From assembly GCA_050084515.1 (NCBI GenBank), contig CM114272.1, forward strand, positions 44,578,001 through 44,642,000: a stretch of DNA of 64,000 bases. Reading direction: 5' to 3'. Below the pieces are notes generated by a model, which searched no databases, was not told the DNA's origin, and was given only the letters and a program-made list of their open reading frames with translations. Made by a program: the position numbers and the translations under genes. How positions within the stretch are numbered: the first letter of the stretch is position 1; every line of letters starts with the position of its first letter. Below are positions 21,817 through 34,319 of the stretch, in pieces. Origin of the DNA: Blasia pusilla. Its lineage: Eukaryota > Marchantiophyta > Marchantiopsida > Blasiales.

Positions 21817-22004
21817 ACATAGAGTAGATAGTTCTATATTCCGACTTGTGTTTGTGACATGGATGACAAGAAGGCGACTAACGATGGGGCCACATGAGCA
21901 CTCGGTCTTCTTGCTTTTAGCATCCGAGAGAGGTATGTCATGGTAGGTAGCGATAGATAGCTATCTCGAGATAGAAGGACCTAACCACCGGCTAGGGGGA
22001 CGAT
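21817..22004 (+). other. Gyp-1 3' untranslated region and polypurine tract
   Basis: Shared with Gyp-2 (7540-7727). It ends with GGCTAGGGGGACGAT (21990-22004), the polypurine tract used to prime plus-strand DNA. Confidence 0.65.
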
Positions 22005-22718
22005 TGGAGATAATTTGGTACTTCTTATCTCGTTGTTTGGATGCCATGAGTTAGAATGAGATCGTGCGTGTTTGTGTGTGCATTCGGTGACAGCGATGTA
22101 TGTTATGTAGCGATGTGTATGCGCACGACAACTGTCACGTATTTTATGATAGATCAGTGAGATCTAGTAGAGCGCCTTATGAGAGAGGTTGGATCTTTAT
22201 TTTACAAAGATCCAATCTTTTTCACAACACCATAGTTTTCACATGTGTGCACTCTCACATATCTCTCTCAATGTCAAACCAAATCCACTCTCCTAATGAG
22301 AGGCTTGGGTTACACACACAAGACAAACAAGACTATAACTCCGCCGCCTCATGCCAAAAGGTTCAACAAAGAGAAAATGAACTCTCAAGCTCTCTCTCCT
22401 TGAGGTATACCCCTCCTCTCTTCCAAGCTCTCTCAATGGTAACTTATGCTCCCAAGTGACCTCCTTGGCCCTTGACCTGATGTAGGAGGTCAAAGATCAC
22501 TTACCAAAATTAGAAAGTTAATCATATACTCAAAATGAACCTTATCTAAAATAGTAAGTTCCTCAATATGGCTCCAAATGAGCCGAAACGAAGGGATAAC
22601 CTGCTCTCTCAGGTTTCTCGGGGCCCCAACACGTCATCTTCAACTTATTGAGCTTGTCCTCCACTACTCACGAAGACGCTCTACTAGATCTCACCGATCT
22701 ATCCTAAAAGGCGTGACA
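22005..22718 (+). repeat. Gyp-1 right end: 126-bp block, deleted LTR and inverted LTR
   Basis: The 126-bp block (22005-22130) and an LTR start TGTCACG at 22133 are in sense orientation. Only about 50 bp of LTR start and 25 bp of LTR end remain. A 10-bp stem (22189-22198 / 22206-22215) joins them to an almost complete LTR body in the opposite orientation, ending CGTGACA at 22718 next to ATGA. Confidence 0.7.
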
Positions 22719-22722
22719 ATGA

Positions 22723-25700
22723 AGTTGGAGGACAGATGCGAAGGCGGTTGGAGGGACGTTATAGAAAAAACATGGGAGAAAATTCCATAAGCCATTTGGG
22801 GATCCCCTAGATGAGGCAAAAAATAAAGCCATTCTTCATCTTTCAAAAGGGCTTCATCCAAGAAGTTAGAGACATAGACGATGAAGCCAATTGGGACACC
22901 AAGAACTTGAACCCCTTCGATGGAGATGATAAAATCAAGTGCAGATGGGGTGAATCTTGAGGGAAAGTATGAATGAGATTGTACCCAATTTTTACTAGCT
23001 TCTTTAAGGTTTAATTAAGAAAGAGGAAAACAAAGCCCAAATAATAAGCATTTGATGGAAAACCAATTGGAAGTACAAAAGAGGGGGACTCAAAGAATCG
23101 AGTACGTGAAGGACACAATCGGCTTGGAAAAAAAAAAGGTCCATCCCCCCCAATGCTATCCTCTTGTCTTAGTGACCAAGCAACGTCATCGCGCGTGCCC
23201 ATTTCCACAAGACCTTGTCCCCACCTCGCGGGCGGGAACGGAGCTCAAACAATTAGGAAGTAAGTACCTTGCAAAAGGAGGACGAGGAAGAAGGGGGATA
23301 AATGTAGAAAAGATGAAAGTTAGAAGCAAGGTTTAGATAAGATATGTGAGGATGGCAAAGTAATTGAATTTGATAGTAGTAGATCGAGACTAGGATGAAT
23401 AAGAAGAGACAAAGACGGGGTAAGAGGATAAGGAAGAAATGTAGAGAGTGTAATGGGTCATGATGGATATATAAGTATGAGGAGGAAAATGATGAGATCT
23501 ATGAGGGCCAAGGGGAGAAGTTACGGTTAAAGAGGGATGTGTATAGCCAATAAGCGAGGATATGGATTGCCCAACTATCTATAGAAATAGAAGTAGACAT
23601 GTCATTCAAAAAAAGTGGAGATGTAATGAACCGTAATATTGTAAAAGTATTAGAATAACAACCTTGATAAAAATAGTTGAATCCATCCAAAATAGATTCT
23701 AACGCCTCAAAATAAGCGACTTAAGAATATGAATCTAGAATGCCCTTGAAGAGATAGCAAATGTAGGGAAGTGCAAAGTAGTGAGATGAAGTGTTGAAGA
23801 GTAAGAGAGAAATATGAGAGGAATTGACGTAAAACAACCCCGAAAAATATGTTCCAATGGAGAAGAAACAAAAAGTAGAAATCTCATTTAGTATGAAAAG
23901 AAAAAGCTCCCTAAGACAATGGTAACAAGACCAAGTACACCAAAAACTTATACTTTTTGAGAAAGTTATGAAGGAAATTGGAAAAACCTAAAAAAGGGGA
24001 TGTGTGGAGAATATGAACTCGAAGATCAATATGAAGGGATAAAGTCGAACTATTAGTTCCAAAATGTAACAAAAGATTGAGAAAAGCAAAAGAAACCCTT
24101 TAAATCGATTGTAATCATGAGTCGCAATATTTAAAAAAACTACAAAGTGTGAAATTGTTTAGGGTATTTACGAGCATATTCATGAGATAAGTAGACCCAA
24201 AAATCCCCAAAAAGTTGACAATACATAGGAAAAGTGGGAAAAAAATCCAAAGTTCAAGTTTGAGAAGATGAAACAAGTTGAGTCTAAGATCTAAAAGATT
24301 GAAGGTTGGAGTAGCTACTAGAAAAACAATTAAGAGTCCTCCATGGCCTCCTACTCCTAGATATCATTTCGGGATATATTAATATTTTGAATTCATAACC
24401 ATTTACACATATTAACTTCTTGTAAGAGAAAAAATAATGATTCCCCTTTTTTTAAAAACAATCATCCCTTTCCTTTTCCTTGTTTAAGAAGAGTGAAATT
24501 GCCTCCCTCCTTTAATCCCTTTCTTAAACACCATCTTGCAAATTTTATCTTAATTAAGCTTTTATTTTTTAAGTCTATACCCTCTCACCATTTTACTCTA
24601 ATCCCCAACTCCTGGTTTTCATAGAGGAACATTCACCCTCCTTAAATTCCTTCCACCGATCTTAGATATGTTATAATTATACATTGCACACCTATAACAT
24701 ATCATACTCTGGCCTATCTATGTTTAAGACACTAATGTCACACACTATCATGTGATATTTTAGTTTTATTTGTGAAGTCATAAGTCTCATTCTTGGACGC
24801 TGAAGTCACCTCACCGAAGGACACTTTTTGACAATACAATATGTAAGACTCATGTCATAATTTCCTTGAATTTCCATTAAACCTAGTTCTTGTGTTTAGG
24901 TCATGTCAACACACAATTACAATTTTAATGTTAACCGCAGTAAAAGCATTAATTGGCTACATGCATCATAGGCTATGGGTGAGTGCAAGGACCCGAACAA
25001 ATCTTGGTCCTAGGAATTCCCATACGTCCTAATCCATAGTTGTAAAAATTCATTGACACAAACTTGCCTTTGAGAGAGTTGCTTTCTTGAGTAGCATCCA
25101 GGAAATCCTTTTAGGGTCCATCCTATTTGGGAGAACCAATAGGTCACATCCATCATGCAATTAAGTAGGTACTTATCCATTAATTTTGTAAGCTAAGTAA
25201 GCTATTTGCTGTTTGCAATGGCAAATAGTGCACTCTCTTTTTTTCTCCTCTTGTGGAGCAATAGTTCGATTACCCCCGTCCTCACTACATGAGTTTCAAA
25301 ATAGAAGTAAGGAGTAAGAGACTGTTTTCTTTCAAAACAACGACATACTGGGAATCACTTTGAGCAGGGAAGAAACAACCCTGCCCCCGTCTACATCACA
25401 ACTTCTTACTCCGAAGGAGTTGGGGGGGTGAGACTGGGATGCCACATTCGGTATTCTTCATTATGGTCCTCCCCACTATGGAACTAGTCACTAATCATGC
25501 GACCTGTCATTCATTGAAGGTTGGGTAGAGGGGATGGATGAGACATTGCTACTACGATCATTCATGGTCTAAGCATGGTGTGACTTGCAGTGATATGTTC
25601 TGCCCCAAGATCTTGCACTTCACTAATTGTTTAAAAGAGTAAAATACCTGGGCATGGCGAGTGTGCTGCTTCGGGGGGTGGTCTTCTCTTCAGACGTCAA

Positions 25701-26196
25701 GATCGTGTTGATTTCAATTTCCAGGAAGTGGGTAGGTAAATTTGCGAGACCACAGGTTCAGTTGCAGTACACAGAAGACCTCTGCCAAGCTCATGCTCTC
25801 ATCAGAACGGCATGAGAGTCTCCAGTAAGTGATTGAATGGAATAACTGAACCTGAAATCTTGGACCCACTTCAAGATTGTGGGTCGTCATTTTAAATGTT
25901 TTCAAAACATTTGCAAAGAATCTACATAGCACACATGTATTATTTCCACCATTGAAACTCTGTGACACCAAACATAATCTGAAAGGTTCCGAAGCAAGGG
26001 GTTCCCCACAAATGAGTGGTAACAGACTGTACTCATTAAGTAGTGCCTGTCGTAGCCATTAAGTGGTAACAGAGAAAGAAAGAGAGAATGAGTACAGACC
26101 CAGTTCTTGAATCTATAGAATCAAAATTGGTGATGACAAACTTCTACACATAGTGCAGAGTAAACAAACTCATATTCTGTTGTCCTTCTAGCATAA
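22723..26196. other. Intergenic, AT-rich; no gene recognised
   Basis: Long purine-rich and T-rich stretches, with no open frame that shows a domain. It contains a copy of the GACTGTACTCATTAAGTAGT block at 26025-26057. It may hold very decayed retrotransposon sequence, but I see no diagnostic motif. Confidence 0.4.
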
Positions 26197-26197
26197 C

Positions 26198-29100
26198 TCA
26201 CTTTAGAGCAGCGTCTCCTGGAGGTGGCCGTTGTTTGCCATCAGGAATGGCAATAAGAACAACAGGTTTGGATGCACGGAAATACGGCACATCGCAGATG
26301 TAGTAGCCTTTTCTTTCTACTTGTATAATTTCACCTTTCTTCAAATTTCGCATATTAGAGTCTCCGACAGCAGCAATTTCCCATCTCGTTTTTGGGTTGA
26401 GAACTGACAAAAAATCCTCCCCTTCCTCAAGCTGGGTACAGTAGCACACGACAAAACAAGCCAACATTAAGCCACCCTGTAATTTCTCACAAACTGACTG
26501 CTAGAAAGACACATACACAATCTAGAGGGATGCCTTCCCATCCAGCCCCAGAGTGAGGCATGCCTATTACCTCCTTACATTTATAAACTAGGTTAATTTA
26601 GGTGAGATGGCTTTGCATACCTTCTTCTTGGTGATCATGTAGTCCAGGTCAACAAGAGACAGAGGAACGAGCTCCGAAGTCTCCGGCAACCAGGTCAGTT
26701 TCAATTTTGTAGTTTTCACAGAACCTTCCAGATGAAGACTACCACTTAAGCTCAAAACACCTCCATCAGCATCTCTTTCAACATTCTGAACAATAGCGTT
26801 TCCCCAGTCCATGAGAGTCACTTCCTCTCCATTTGAGATGCTCAAAGCATCTGCTTGATCCAACCAAATTCTCTTTGTAAACGTTGTGGCTTTCTTGCCT
26901 GCCGGAAGGTACTTCTTATGGCGGTCAATGACTCGAACAAAGGGTGTATCAGGACCATTGGTGAGATCCAACAACACTTTGCCTTCTGTGAGAACAGCTG
27001 TATGCCGAGGGCAAATGGGATCAATGATCTTCTTGTTGATCGTCCACAACTTATCCCATTCCATAAGGTTCAAGTTTTTAGAAGCTCCCTACACAATGAC
27101 AACGGATTCAATATGTGAGATTGCATGACTGAAAGCATAGAGCTCCATCTCAGAATGCACAGCTGAGACATTTGTACCCGCATGTCATTAGTAATTTTCA
27201 CAGTAATGCACAGAGAGTTCACAAAGGGGCGCTCACCTGTGATAGTATAAATTGCTTCAAAGCCTCAACGGTCAGACCTCGTCTTTGGATGCCTCTCACT
27301 GTTGGAAAACGAGGATCATCCCATCCCTCCACCCATCCATTATCCACAAACCACTGCAGCTTGCGTTTACTGAGCAGGGTGTACACAAAGTTCAAGCGGC
27401 TGAAATCCCAAACATGCACTTTCCTCAAACCCATTTCGTCCAAGATCCTGTAGTATTGGTCATTCCTATCATGGTACTCACTTGAGCGAAGGGCATGAGT
27501 CACACCTTCAACACTGTCCACATATGGACATGCGAAGTCATACGTAGGATACACTTTGTATTTAGCTCCAACCCGGTGATGTGGCATTGGATTGCATCTG
27601 TAGTAAACTGGATCTCGGAGGGTTTTGTTTAGGGCCTGCATGTCCAGCTTACCTCGCACACAACATTGCATACCTTTCTCAGTTCCAGCAATCATTTCTT
27701 TCCAGAGAGCAAGACCCTCCTCGACACTGCTACTCCTGCATTTGGACGCTATCCCATCCATTCGCTCTTTCTTCATCTGCTCCCGTGGAGTGTCATCCAC
27801 ATAGGCTTTGCCCTCTTTGATAAGATTCTCACACATTTCCATCAACTGAGGAAAATAGTCTGATGTGTAGGTCAACATGTCTCCTGTAACTCCCAGAGTC
27901 TCTAGATCCTGAAGTATGGTCTCCACATACTCATCCTTTTCCTTGGATGGATTGGTATCATCAAATCGAACAATGAGTCGACCATTGTACTTCTGAGCAA
28001 AGTGCTGGTTGAGTAAGGCTGCCTTGGCATGTCCTATATGCAAGTACCCACTGGGCTCTGGAGGAAATCGAGTGCAGACCTTTCCCATTTCTGCACCTGG
28101 GAGCTCCACATCAAAAGAACCCTCGCTTTTCTCAGGACCTGACAGGGCCTTGTCTCCATCGCTTTTCTTAGGAGGAATTGACTTTGCCCCTGTGGCAACT
28201 GGTCCACTCCTTTTGGGAGATGAAATCAACTGCTTTATAGCAGGGTACTGTGAGAGTATTGAATTGAACCATCGAGACAAATGTGGGTACTTTGAGGAAC
28301 TGCGAATGCTCTCCCACCTTCGTCCAGCAGCTGTCCAAAACAAAGATCATGACATGAGCACCAACCTTAACAAGAATTTTCAAAGAAGAAGATCGTCTTC
28401 CTAAGCTTCCATCCAAAAGAAGACGTCCACCACCATGACCCTCCCCTGCTTCAGTTACTCTACCTGGCAGTATTACCTCTGAAGTAGTACCCAACCATCA
28501 CAGTAGAGTCCTAGGGATACTAATTCCATTGCTCAAATTGGACATAAAGCTTATCTGGAACTCAAGCATTCAGTTGTATGATGGTTGCTAACCACCCTAG
28601 GAGCTAAGAAATTCATGGACAGATTCACAAGCTAGTCATTGCTTAAAGCGTAAAAGTGATTCGAACCATAACATTGGCTCTTAAAATCACAGTGACCAGG
28701 ATTCATACCACTCTCTAAACACTCAGATACATAGGCCAAAATAACTATCTGCATTCTTCAATTTCAATACTAAAGATCTGACATGATTTCATGTGACTAT
28801 TTGAAGATACTAATGGATTCCAATTTACCTTCCACCAGAGTGCAGCCAATTTCACTTTGCAGTCTCTGAGAAAGCAAGAACTGGCACTACACTCTAAACT
28901 GATGTATCCATGGGCCAAAACCACCGGGAACTGTTTTGCTTCACCTACTCAAGAAATGAAACAATCTAAATTGAATATTTCCAAGACACTTATGGATTTC
29001 TGAAACTTTACTCTCAACATTGCAACCTCTCATCCTTCAGAGGAGACAGAGATCCAGCCACCACAACCACCTCACATCTACTAATTAAAATTTACATTAC

Positions 29101-29533
29101 CAGTGGTCAGACGATCTTTCTACAGACATTCTGTGCATGAGACTGACCAATCCACTCATAGACAGAGGGTCTCTTACCAGAAAGAGCAGACCAGATGATT
29201 ACATCAGCAATGCTCACGTCATAGCCCACTAGAAAGGTCCGCAGTTCCAAGAAGCTGTTGGTATACGCACAGGCCTTCTCAAATTCCGCTCCACTGGAAA
29301 AGATAGGGGCATACTCGATCCAACAATCCACCTTCAATCCAAAGTAGGAACACTCACTTTTAGGTTCTGTCAAACAGCAGATGGCATCCACAGACAGTGC
29401 ACGCCTAGGTTGAAGACAAGAGATGGAACACCATACCTGTGCAGAAGTGAGCTCATCCACACCGTAAAAGCCTGTGAGCTTGCTTACTCGTCCAATGTAC
29501 CTGAGTATCGTATTTGCACCTCGCAGCTCCTCC
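26198..29533 (-). CDS. Cytosolic glutamyl-tRNA synthetase (5' exon missing from the model)
   Basis: Charges tRNA-Glu with glutamate in the cytosol. Five exons are supported by GT-AG sites and continuous phase: 29437-29533, 29178-29331, 27237-28330, 26621-27088 and 26198-26431 (TGA). The first two encode a GST-C-like N-terminal domain (TILRYIGRVS, FLVGYDVSIADVIIW). The large exon has the class I catalytic domain with FPPEPSGYLHIGHAKAAL (HIGH motif), RFDDTNPSKE and TLLSKRKLQWF (equivalent of KMSKS). The last two encode the beta-barrel anticodon-binding region (LMEWDKLWTINKK, then NMRNLKKGEIIQVERKGYY). About 680 residues are visible; plant enzymes are about 700 or a little longer, so 30-50 N-terminal residues lie in an exon I could not place. 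No disabling changes seen, so probably active. The sequence resembles GluRS and not GlnRS. Confidence 0.93.
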
Positions 29534-29639
29534 CTGGTCAGAAAATTTCCGTACAAGAGCAATGTCAGTTTCTCCTTGAAGATTCTGTGACAAAGTGCGA
29601 CTTTCCAGAGACACACACGTGACTGATCAAAGTTCACTA

Positions 29640-30075
29640 TGCAACCCTCGTCAGTTCACATTCAACCTCTAAAAAAAAAATTCACAAGTAGAGAGCTGAA
29701 ATAATCAATGTCAACACCTTGTCACTTCTTCCTTGAACCATCTTCAACAATGTGCCAAGATGCGAGTGAGCGAAATGCACTACAAAACCCTAGTCTCTTC
29801 GCCCTTGAGCACTCTCCGAGGGAGCGAAATTCACAATGAAACCCGGTTAAACCTCAAACCCTCCCAAACAATGTGAAAAGACGCGGAATTCACAACAAAA
29901 ACGTTCAGTTCACCCCTGAACCCTCCCCAACAATATGCCCACATCTGGAGATGCACACGAATTCACGACGAAACCCTTACCCGTTCACCCTCTCAGACAG
30001 TGAGACGACATTTAAAGGTGCTCAAGACATCTCTATGAACCCTTGTCGGTCACTCTTGAACACTCTCAAACAGTA
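29640..30075. repeat. Degenerate minisatellite upstream of the synthetase gene
   Basis: Between about 29755 and 30070, units of roughly 60-70 bp with AATTCAC, GAAACCC, CCCTC and CTCCCAAACAAT-like segments repeat four or five times with heavy divergence. It lies just 5' of the recognised GluRS exons, so it may sit in its first intron or promoter. Confidence 0.5.
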
Positions 30076-32984
30076 AGAGGAAATCTAGAGGTGGGCGCAT
30101 TTCGGCGCAGGAATTCTCTGCGCTCAAACATTCGTAGCACAAGATTTGCAGGTCGGAGCAGAACGAAGTGCTTACCCATTAGGCAGCGCCAGGACGGGGA
30201 GCGATGCGGGAGGAAGAGTTGGTGATGTGGAGATTTCAAATCCACCAACAGCTGCTGCAACCAGAATCGGCAATGTCACAACATCTGGAGGATACGCAAG
30301 CGTCGCCGCCATCTTTCGTTCCTTCTTACCCTCCTACTCTGCGACCTGTTCTCCAAGAATCTCTTGCTGTCACGCCTAAGCGGTCTAAGCCTCCCTCCCA
30401 CTGCCTCTGGAGTTCTCTGACTCCAATTCCAGAGCTTGAAGCGCCTCGGGACAACCACTCCACCTGAGTCCTGATTACTCCTTCATTCAGCTGTCCGGTT
30501 CTTGCTGGCGCGCTACTCCCTCTCTAGAAGTCTCACTGCTCCGATTCCGGACCAGAGCTTCAACAACAACTCCTCTTCCCCGGACCTATTGACCGTGTCG
30601 ATTGAGGCGGCTTTCGAATTCTTGATGTAAAACCTGCCCGGTTCTAATTATTCCAGAGCTTTGAGTGCCAGAGGCCTACAATTCCTTCGACATCTTTTCA
30701 CCAATTGATTGCTTCAGCTGTTCCCAATTTTTGCTGTGACCTCCCCCCCGCGATGTGAACACACTCCTCTCGAATGTTCCCGACTCCCATTCCAGTCCAG
30801 AGCTGCAAACACTTGCAGCCTACATACACATCCTCCTCCTCCAACTTACTCCTCCATTGACCGATATCCGTCTTCGTCAGCGACTTCCCATCTCCGCGTC
30901 CTAAGCTGTGAGCTGGAAGTGGGCAGACTAGACTCCCTCCGCAAGTGACTGCCATCAACCGGTGCAATAGCCCGCCACTACCACCACCAACACCATCTGC
31001 CAGCAGCACCAGACGGCGATCCGATCGATGTCACAGGAGAGGCCGCATCGCTGGTCTCTCCTGCAATCTAGGACTGAATTTCGACGGCTGCGGTGACTGG
31101 CGCTAAAGTTGGCAAGGCGTTTCAGATCTGAAGATCTGAACCACTTACAGGACGTGGATTGGAGTAGGATTGGAGTGTGCAAGAGGGACGGGGTCGCAGC
31201 AGGAGCCGAGCGTTTCCTCCTCCGTGGAATTCGTGCAAAATTGATGTCACTACAGCGGAAACCCAAAATCGGCTCTCGGTGCTTAGGGTTTGTACAGGTG
31301 GATGATTTAAAACTAGCAAGACTAGTGTGAAACCCGTCATTAGTATTCCCTCCCGTGAATACTAATAATGTAGCAAGCAAATTTTTTTCCTTTGAAAAGA
31401 AATCATTTTTTTTCTCATACAATAAGAAATATTGTATGTGTCAAATGTGAAGCAAAGAGGTCTTTGTAAATGGAGAAGACATGTAATATAGATGTCCTAT
31501 GCACGCAGGTGTACATGGCCTAATTATTATTAATGATTCTTTTAATAATTTAAAAACATTTTATTTAAAAATTTAAATTTAAAGTATGGCCATAGAGCAT
31601 GTAAGAGAATATGGCGTTGAAGAGTAAAGAAAATGCTTCAGTGGGGAGGGAACATGTAGGGAAATTGATGATGTCACAAACGAACTAAAATATAATAAGC
31701 AAGGGGATGGGTTCAAACAAAGTAGGAGAAACATTGGTACGTAAATAGCGCCTACTGGACATAGGGGAGAAGCTAGTTTTTTTTCCAATGTATGGTGCAA
31801 GGAAATGATGATTGGCTTGTATTGTTGTACAAATATAAGGGTTATGTATTGATTTGCACAATAGAATGCAAATGCAAATGGCCGCTCTTGAGTAGTGTAC
31901 ATGTGCGTATGGGTAAGGGTAGTATTTATTTATGGCCTCTACAAGTGCTGTCTGATAAAAATGTCGGCCGTTGGTGGCTTCATGTCGTTGTTTTTCATTC
32001 TAGCCGCAAAACACTTCATGTCGTTGTTTTTCATTCTAGCCGCAAAACACATCCAACGCAGAAGTATCACTATGTGTCATGCTGAGGGTGGATGAACCAT
32101 GACACTATGAAGGCCCGGCACTAGGATAGTTGCGGCTTGGTTTCATAGGTCCGTGTGTGGAAGTAGACGGAAGTCGCCATTTAGGGTAGTCCTTATTCCT
32201 CTTCCTTGGTACATCGTGCGTGGAGAGTGACTACGCCTGGGTTCGCAAACGAACGAAGAAACTTGACAACCAATTAAGAAATTTGTGTGAGCAGTGGCAG
32301 ACGCTGCGGATTCAGTGTTGGTTCACGTTCGTGGAGAGTTACATCATTCCTCGCTACTTAATTTTCCATCTTCTTTCATTCGGAGAGGCCCTTCTTCATT
32401 TTTGGATTTGTTCCTATTCTTCTCATCTTCTTTCTTTCTTACTTCCTATCGTTTCATCAAATTCACCACCTCAACTTTGCGTGACCTACCTCGTCCTACT
32501 TCTACTTTGCCTCATCTTGTTGTCGATTAAGCGTGTTGGGTGGGCTGATGTGCACACTGAATTAAACAGGACCAATCTCGTCTATTATTGTCTATTTTCT
32601 TCTATTCAACTATTGCAAAGTTCGTCTATGTGCTGTGTAGAGCTCACTTGGCGATTTCACTTGGACCAAGGTGAGATGTTTGCTTTTTGCTCCGTTTTTT
32701 ATGCTCATTTGCGAGGGTGGCAGGGGTTTGTCATGTGCAGTATTCTGTTCGAATAAGGAAAAGAAATCCCGCTTTTGTTATCAATTGTGCCTGGGGTTAT
32801 TTCCAAGGAAAACGACGGTTGATCCTATGCGTCCATTATTTTTAGTAAGAAGACAAGGAAAGGTAGGTGAGGGTCAATCACATTTTCTTCTCTCTCTCTC
32901 TCTCTCTCTCACTCACATATGGAAGATAGAGGACTTCCAAGATGGGAACAAGAAGGTGTACATTGGCGAGTTGGAAGAAAATTG
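30076..32984. other. Intergenic; several short open frames, none recognised
   Basis: Open frames such as 30204-30467 (+) and 30955-31422 (-) have no domain I can name and may be chance. A 36-bp unit is duplicated in tandem at 31979-32050. A CT run lies near 32890-32910. The missing GluRS first exon may be here, on minus. Confidence 0.35.
31979..32050. repeat. 36-bp tandem duplication
   Basis: Two identical units beginning TTCATGTCGTTG and ending CGCAAAACAC. Confidence 0.9.
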
Positions 32985-34255
32985 TGATAACCCAATTTTG
33001 TTCTTTTGAAGAATTAGAGCTTTTTATTCGAAGAAAACTTGTGTATACATAATGATTTTGGATATTATGGTTTTGTAGTAGAAGAATGAGTAATATTGGA
33101 AGAGATCACGAAGCTCCTACACAAGGCAGAGAGGTGGAAGATCAAGGATTTGCCTTAGAGGAGAGAGAAATGCAGTAACGAAGTCTAAAGACTCAGAGCA
33201 AAGCTTGGAAAAGTCAACGCCCTATTCAAAACTTGTTCATGAAGTGCTTCGCTCTTGAACAAAGCATGAAGACGAAGAAGAAGAAGTACTTCGCTCTTCA
33301 GCGAAGGACGAAGCACTTGAAACCTGAGCGAAGAATGGAGTGCTTCATCTTCAGATCAAGAGAAAGAGCTTCGTCCTCAAGTGAAGCAAAAGAAGTCCAG
33401 ACTTCGCAGCAAAGCGAAGCTAAGACTCGAAGTGATTTCAAGTGGCATACTGATAGAACAGTTAGACTAGGAAGAGACGCGACTTTTGGTATCAGATAGG
33501 AAGTTAATACAGTTACGCTCAGCGGATTCACAGGGATCATAGGAAAATAAAAGAGCACCATAGATCTAGGTAGTTACAATTGTTGAAGAGACACCAGATT
33601 CCTCAAGAACGCTTCGAATCCTTAGAACCACTCCTACTTCGGAAAATATTTAAGAAGCATGAAAGTAGCTATCATCATCATTCTCTCACAAAGTCCTTAT
33701 GCTGTAGGAACGGTCCGAGCAAGAGAGTAGTACCCTCTCGTGTTTGTACACACTTTTGAAGCTTTCTCATTCTTGATGGATTAGTAAAGTACTCATTTCT
33801 TCATTCTGATGCGCGATGCATATGTTTGAGTATTCTCATTGGGTCTGAAGAGTGAAGAGTGAATCAAGAGAACCTTTTTCATCAATAGAATAATCAACAC
33901 TGAGTTGTAAGAAATTTGTTCGACAGAGAGTAGCCTGCCTAGATGGATTGAGTTTCGAAAGTAGGAGAAGCCAACTTCTTGTTGAGGTCTCTCTGAGGTT
34001 CTTTGATGTTGAGTGAAGATCTACTTGAGCGTAATTCCAACTCCACTAGAGAGAATAGGGGAAAGAAATCTTGGTACTAGGAGAGATCTGAAGACATTGA
34101 TAAGTCATTGAATCTGAATTATATACACTTAATTACAACTATTGCAAGATAAACGACATCTTGACCTCTCTTTTCACATAATCGTGATACTCTTGGGGAT
34201 CAAACTCATTAAATTACTGTATAAAGATCAATTTTAAAACCACTTGTACATTACA
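32985..34255 (+). repeat. 5' LTR of retrotransposon LTR-F
   Basis: Starts TGATAACCC and ends TTGTACATTACA (TG..CA), 1271 bp. The same ends and much of the inner sequence recur in the solo LTR at 55013-56237 and in the inverted fragment at 36290-36740. It contains repeated CTTCGCTC / GCGAAG motifs at 33245-33420. Confidence 0.8.
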
Positions 34256-34271
34256 TAAGCCTACAAATTTT

Positions 34272-34289
34272 TGGCGCTGCTGTCGAGGA
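34272..34289 (+). other. Primer binding site of LTR-F
   Basis: TGGCGCTGCTGTCGAGGA, 16 bp after the LTR. It resembles the TGGCGCCG.TG.CGGGGA site common in plant Ty3/gypsy elements and usually assigned to tRNA-Asp. Confidence 0.7.
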
Positions 34290-34319
34290 TCATAAGATTT
34301 TCTGGAAAGAGAGAGACTG

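Larger units (their letters stand above)
4438..22722 (+). mobile_element. Gyp-1: Ty3/gypsy retrotransposon with DNA methyltransferase and PHD finger, split by Gyp-2
   Basis: The target duplication ATGA is at 4438-4441 and 22719-22722. Between them the outermost bases are TGTCGTGC (4442) and GCGTGACA (to 22718), which are the LTR end and LTR start of this family read on the minus strand. The coding interior, however, is on plus: linker, protease and methyltransferase (4614-6769), then, after the 11.6-kb Gyp-2 insertion, linker, reverse transcriptase, RNase H, integrase and PHD finger (18416-21816). Both joints between inverted ends and interior are palindromic (4568-4653 and 22189-22215). Gag is missing. 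All reading frames are broken. The two halves join exactly at a sequence that is continuous in Gyp-2 (GAACTG followed by CTTGACATGG). Confidence 0.8.

Noticed and set aside
27252-28404. Plus-strand frames within the synthetase region
   Set aside because: Antisense to well supported GluRS exons, with no domain.
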